NCBI RefSeq assembly: GCF_030272615.1
Contig: NC_081412.1
Location: 340,627,370-340,691,369, forward strand
Direction of reading: 5' to 3'
Length of the DNA: 64,000 bases
Source: Cryptomeria japonica
Taxonomy: Eukaryota; Streptophyta; Pinopsida; Cupressales; Cupressaceae
Of this stretch, positions 59,140 to 64,000 are shown piece by piece (the stretch's first letter is position 1; every line of letters begins with the position of its first letter). Below the pieces are notes generated by a model. That model saw nothing but the letters and a program-made list of their open reading frames with translations. It ran no database searches and was not told where the DNA came from. The position numbers and the translations under genes were made by a program.

Positions 59140-59990
59140 AAATGAACTAGTGGATAGAATAAAGTTTACCTTGGAGACCGCAGACCTGTTTGAGTGTTTT
59201 AGGAGGAGGAATTTCCATTATTTCTTTGACTTTGGTTGGGTCCACTTCAATTCCTCTATGAGAGAATATGAATCCTAACAACTTTCCTAATGTGACCCCA
59301 AACACACACTTCTTAGGGTTAAGGCACAACTTAGATTTCTCAAGTTTCTCAAATATTTTTCTTAGAATAGGAATGTGCTCTTCTCAGGTTTTTGATTTGC
59401 CTAAGATATCATCCACACAATCATCCATAATTTTGTGCAAAAGGTAAAAAAAAATAGTTGACATTGCTCTCTAATAAGTTTATCTTGTGTTATTTAGACC
59501 AAAGGGCATGACTTGATAGCAAAAGGTGCCCTAAGGAGTAGTGAATGTTGTCTTGTGTTGGTCTTCTTATGTGATTCTTATTTGATTGTATCCCGAGAAT
59601 CCATTCATTAGGGAGAGAATTTCATATCTAACTATGAGGTCTACAATCATATCTATATTTGTCAAGGGGAAGTCATCTTTCAAACATGCTTTGTTCAGGT
59701 CTCTGAAGTCTATGCAAATCCTAATGCCCCCAACGAGCTTGCTGATGGGTACAATATTTGAAAGCCATTTAGGATAGTCGATGGGTTTGATGAATTCGAC
59801 ATCTAGTATCTTCTGAAGTTCTACCTTAACTAGGAGTACAACTTGTGGATGCATCTTGTGGAGCTTTTGTTTGACTAGCTTAACATCTGGCCTGACAACA
59901 AGATTGTGCATTACCAATTCTAGGTCAAGGCCTGGCATGTTAGCATAAGACCAGGAGAATTTAACTTGTATCTCTTGTAGGAAACTCATG
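59140..59990 (-). pseudogene. gypsy reverse transcriptase
   Basis: WSYANMPGLDLELVMHNL, KQKLHKMHPQ, FIKPIDYPKWLSNIVPISK, IRICIDFRDLNKAC (about 59735-59690), LMNGFSGYNQI, catalytic box CVDDIL (about 59420-59400, usually YVDD), then NPKKCVFGV and GFIFSHRGIEVDP (about 59320-59240). The sequence style is that of the Tat clade. Frame change between 59567 and 59430. Confidence 0.85.
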
Positions 59991-61217
59991 AAGTTATGTT
60001 TCTCCTACTTTGTAAGAGACTTGGCAATGAGAAAATTCTTTGGATTATTAATTGTTCCCATGTTGATGGTGTCTGTTTCCTCGATGAGTAGAGGTGATTT
60101 CTCCTAATACAGATGAACAATGATAGGTAAGTCAAGTCCCTCATCTTCTAGCTCTTGATCCAAGTTTTCACTAGAAGATACATCCTTTATTTTTACTTTT
60201 TTTGAGTCTGAAGGCATCTCAGAGAGATTTTCACCAGGGGGCATGATTTTTCTTTTGATTTTCACTTTTGCGACTAAGGGAGTTGACTTGACTACCAAAG
60301 TATGCCTCTTGATTGAGCTGGATTCCATTCATGGATGTGTGATCTTTAAGGTCACACATTTTAAGTAATGCCAATAGGGTATTATCATTAACACAGATGT
60401 CCAGGGCAGGTGGTCCTCATTATTCCCAATCAATAAGCTCAGGGTGGATGAGTTGAAGCTCAAATGGGGTGGAAGGGATGATGGGGGTGATGGTGTTAAC
60501 GTAGGCATCATCAAGGTATTCAAAAGGCACTTCATGAAATTCCTCTTCATCAAAGTCTTCGATTTCAGGAGGAGGGTCTATTGGAGCACTAATGATAGTG
60601 ATTTTAGGCACTAGCAAGTAACCCAAGCCCCTATTATTCTTGTAGGAATCTAGAGAGATGGGTACTTTTCTTCCTTTCTCTTGTGGGCCCAGACCACATC
60701 CTTTATATCACATCTTGTCTATAATGATAGAAGATTTAGGATACATTTGTTTGGGGATATTTGCTGGTGCTTCATCTTCTTTGCAGTATAACCAAGAAGT
60801 GACATTAGTTTTCAAGCTCTCTTCATCAAGTGGGCTCCATTGTTGAAAGGTGGGTTTCTTTTGAGCCTTGATTTCCTTTAGTTTACCATATGACTTAGGA
60901 GAAGGTGGGAGTTGACCCATATAGAGATCATTTTGAAGAGTATACTCTTCACATCCATTATTAATTATCCTAACCTTGACCTTGGGTTGAGATGAAGTGG
61001 ATGCAATATTTCCTGGGTCATTTGGAGGTGGTAGAGTGGGTGTATTAAGTGGGCAATGATAGGGATGATTCGCTTCAAGGAGCTTGCAGTATTGAAAGAG
61101 CTACAAATAAACCAAGATGGTAATTTATCTACCATTGTAATGGATTTTAAGGCACTAATGATAAGTGGATGGGATAGCTTGAATGGAGTGAATCCATGGC
61201 TAGCCCAAGAGGATGTT
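59991..61217 (-). pseudogene. Linker between protease and RT
   Basis: Minus-strand frames read acidic, low-complexity sequence (for example PPEIEDFDEEEFHEVPFEYLD near 60590-60530). Such a long linker is normal in Tat gag-pol. Several shifts. Confidence 0.5.
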
Positions 61218-61730
61218 TTAGGGGAGATCAAGGTCCAAGACTTGACATGTAGTTTCCACCGTGGTAGGGCACACTTGAAGAGGTAGTGTTATGGTTCCTT
61301 TAGAAACCCTTTCTGCATCATCATATGCCTTTATTATGATCTTACCAAATGTATCAACCAAGTCTTTAGAGATACCTAGTTGTTTAATCAATTTGTATGT
61401 ACACAGATTTAGGCCAGATCCACCATCTATAAGGACCCTCTTGATTTTATTCTTTTTAACAATAGCCTCAATGTGAAGGGGTTTGTTGTGGGATGGATCA
61501 TTGGATGAGGAATCCTTGGATGTGAAAGAAAGGTGATGTTGTACTGCAAGGTTTCCAATGAGGGCTTGGAATTGGGTTGCGTTAATGTTATTTGGGACAC
61601 AAGATTCTAGAAGGGCTTGCTCAAGGATCTCTTTATGAACAGGTGAATTCTTGAGGAGTTCCAAGATGGAAATATGTGCAAGCATCTTACCAAGGTGATC
61701 AAGGATATCATAGCAGCAGGTAAATGACAT
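61218..61730 (-). pseudogene. gypsy aspartic protease
   Basis: 170-codon frame with RVLIDGGSGLNLCTYKLI (about 61440-61390); D-G-G-S replaces D-T/S-G-A, as often in Tat-like proteases. Preceded by HHLSFTSKDSSNDP-like and followed by PLQVCPTTVETTCQVLD. Confidence 0.75.
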
Positions 61731-61979
61731 GGGGGCTTGTGGAGGAGGGGGGGAGCTCCTTGAATGGTTAGTCTCCCTCTATGATTAGTGACATTGTAGT
61801 CATTCTGGGAATATGAAGTGGAAGGTGAAGCACCTTGAATGACTATCTTTGATTGGGATGGTCTTCTTGATGAGTGCAAGGGAGGGACACCTTGAATGGT
61901 AACCCTGGGTATATGAGAAGTGGGAGGAGGATCAACTCCTTAGATTGTGATGGTGTTGACATGGGTGTTAGCGGACTCT

Positions 61980-63223
61980 ATTCATCCTACCAAGGAGTAA
62001 AAATTGGAAACATAATTGATGTAGTCATAATGAGCTTCATGAGATGATGAGGCTTTGTCCTTACCATGTTTAGGAAAGGGATCCTGGTACATCTTGAGTT
62101 TGTGATTCAAGTTTCCAGGCTTAGCGATTGTAACCTCAATATCACCCTTGTTAAGTAGGTCTTGGATGTAGTTCTTAAGTTTCATACACTTGCTTGTATC
62201 ATGACCATTGATACGATGGTTGTCATAATCTTATACCATCAGGGTTTGGGTCGATTTGCATCAAAAGGGAGATTCATTTGAAAGACAACGATGCCAATCT
62301 TGACAAGCTTCTTGAAGATGACTTCAATAGGCTTAGTGAGTGGAGTGTACTCATGCTAAGATTGATTGTTAGAGCAAGGAGGTCGACCCTTGATGGAGAA
62401 ATTGCTGGGAAGTTGGGATTGATTACAATGGTTAGGTTGAGTGTTGAATAGATTATTGGTGGTGGCATGTTTGGAAGGGACGGTCACGATCTGCTTGGCA
62501 TTGGTGACTACATGATGATGTTTATGTTTTTGGACCAATACTTGGGCTTATCATTATATGAGGAAGAACCTTGATTAGAATTTTGATAATGTCTTAATGT
62601 TCATTCCTCTAAAAGGAAATTCTCTAAGGATAGACCTTTTATAGTGATTTGTTTAAATGTGTCCAAGCATTGACAAGTCAAGGGTTTAGACAGTTCTGGT
62701 ATCAGGTTACGTTGGAATATCTCAATTTGGTATGACTTTGGTATGTCCCAAGGAAACTTCTTAATGAGATGTTGCCATCTTTGTAGGAAGTTAGCGAAAA
62801 TGTCTCTGTGCCTTTGCTTTGTGTTGCATAAGTCCATCATAGAAGCATCATTCTCAATGTTATAAGTATAATGGGACACAAACTTCTCTACTAGGTCTGG
62901 GAAGGACTTGATGGAGCCATGGGGTAGGGTGGAAAACCAAGTGAGGGAATCTCCACTAAGAATTTTAGGAAAAAGTCTTCTAAGGTAAACATCACTATAG
63001 GAGACCTCCTGACAAAGGACGAAGAATCCATGTACATGGTCTCTAGGTTCACCCTTACCTTTGTATTTTTTAAACTTAGGCATTTCAAAACTAGGGGGTA
63101 AGGTGCGACTGAAATGGAAGGTTCATATAGACAAGGACATATTTCTTCGAAAATAGAAGGTCTCTTATTAGTCCCGTCCTTGAAATTCTTGATAAGGTCC
63201 TTCATGTCCTGAATTTCTTTCAA
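61980..63223 (-). pseudogene. gypsy gag
   Basis: Capsid-like Retrotrans_gag segment: FPKILSGDSLTWFSTLPHGS, FVSHYTY, FANFLQRWQHLIKKFP (about 62985-62730), then a His/Gln-rich part and KCMKLKNYIQDLLNKGDIEV (about 62190-62130), typical after the Tat capsid. Frameshift near 63080. The upstream end meets the copia LTR at 63264, so the start of gag may be missing. Confidence 0.8.
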
Positions 63224-63263
63224 GAGGTTAGGTTGTTGATTGTGGACATTAGGGACATAATGA

Positions 63264-64000
63264 TGTTGGCATTATACACTCAAATTAGAATGGTTGATGT
63301 TGTCATTGATGGCAAAAAACTGGTAACATGGTTCAAAGGTTATACCGGAAACATACTTCACCTACAGACACCGACAGTCACTTCAAAGTTTATTTACACC
63401 GGTATCCAGTTACACCGACAACAAATTATATCTCCAGTCCAAGCCAACTTGGAAATAATATTGTTTATGAGAAATATATTGTAATATAATATTTGTATAG
63501 CCGACATGATGTATTATAAAGACTCATATATGTATGAGATCTTGTAGGTCATTTGTAATGTATGTAAGTATATGATAGGTAATGCAAGGAAGTAGTAATA
63601 TGTGATAGGTTATGAGATCGAATAATTGTATATGCACTTTGATTTATTTATCTTGAGAGTGAATAAGAGCAGAGCAGAGTGAAGAAAAGTTTTGGAAGAG
63701 GTATCAGACAGAGATTAAACCGGTACTGAATCCAGCATTGCAGATGCTATTTTGAGTAGTACATTATTATTAAATTTAACCATCCAATTGTGTAGTCAAT
63801 GAGACTCCATTTTTGTTGTTGAGAAGTGAGCTCTAGGAAATTGGCCTTCCTGCATGTGCAGGCCCCTATTGTACTAAGTAATATTTATTCATATTGGCTA
63901 GTGAGTAAATATTGTGGGGTTTTTCCCTTACCGGGTTTCCTCGCCAAAAATATCTGTGTTATGGTGTGCATTGATGCTTATTCTTTTGTTTCTCTTTACT
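63264..64000 (+). repeat. Ty1-copia LTR, 5' part (runs off the window)
   Basis: Starts TGTTGGCATTATACACTC; same layout as the LTRs at 33494 and 47184 (ACCGGTACTGAATCCA at about 63719-63735; conserved TTTTTCCCTTACCGGGTTTCC at about 63919-63940). The five bases before it are AATGA; the matching duplication would be outside the window. Related to, but clearly diverged from, the other copia family. Confidence 0.8.

Larger units (their letters stand above)
51756..63263 (-). mobile_element. Tat-lineage Ty3-gypsy element (both ends incomplete)
   Basis: Minus-strand order gag, protease, RT, RNase H, second RNase H, integrase. The second, archaeal-type RNase H is a Tat-clade hallmark. The 5' side is cut at 63264 by a copia LTR; the 3' boundary is not located and 51756 is only a limit. 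All domains contain stops or shifts. Confidence 0.75.

Overview
The window is repeat-derived plant nuclear DNA. I find no intact host gene, rRNA or tRNA gene. Almost everything recognisable is a long-terminal-repeat (LTR) retrotransposon of the Ty1-copia or Ty3-gypsy class, a hAT-type DNA transposon, or tandem repeats inside them. The very low gene density, long LTRs (1.1-1.7 kb), several rounds of nested insertion and a plant mobile domain (PMD) ORF next to a Tat-lineage gypsy element point to a large plant genome. A gymnosperm such as a conifer is plausible, but that is inference and no species can be named.

Layout. 1-782: end of a copia LTR, joined directly to a broken minus-strand gypsy gag-protease (783-2300). 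3887-7335: degraded plus-strand copy (copy 1) of an unrecognised ~1,150-codon ORF family. 7538-29463: a minus-strand LTR sequence ('LTR2') split by gypsy element 'G' (8113-29276, target duplication CCAAT). The 3' LTR of G is itself split by a 14.3-kb hAT-like element (9200-23510, 8-bp target duplication with one mismatch). That hAT holds its transposase (19798-22687), copy 2 of the unknown ORF (12904-16370), another LTR2 (11228-11917), a 311-bp tandem array (17090-18860) and subterminal TTGGCGA motifs. 31252-33488 plus 48299-48550: copy 3 of the unknown ORF, cut in two by a copia element (33494-48293, target duplication GTTTC). That copia is interrupted within pol by a second element (37014-45022, target duplication AGATG).

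The 37014-45022 element is the most interesting object. It has two 1,152-bp LTRs, a primer binding site and a polypurine tract, but no protease, integrase, reverse transcriptase or RNase H. It carries a coiled-coil/five-zinc-knuckle gag-like frame and a single 1,129-codon frame of unknown function, broken by five stops that are all TAG. It looks like a non-autonomous copia-type element with a large extra gene. The unknown ORFs of copies 1-3 have similar length and layout and may be distant relatives.

48551-51755: little coding signal, then a gypsy-type LTR (50017 onward, TATA at 51606). 52402-54279: plus-strand PMD/coiled-coil ORF with many stops. 56820-63223: minus-strand Tat-lineage gypsy gag, protease, RT, RNase H, second (archaeal-type) RNase H and integrase, all broken. 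The PMD ORF lies antisense downstream of this pol, the usual place for extra antisense ORFs in Tat elements. 63264-64000: start of another copia LTR inserted beside gag.

No element looks able to move on its own, because every long frame carries stops or frameshifts. Boundaries supported by matching target duplications are firm. Assignments of the three unknown ORF copies to particular carrier elements are not.
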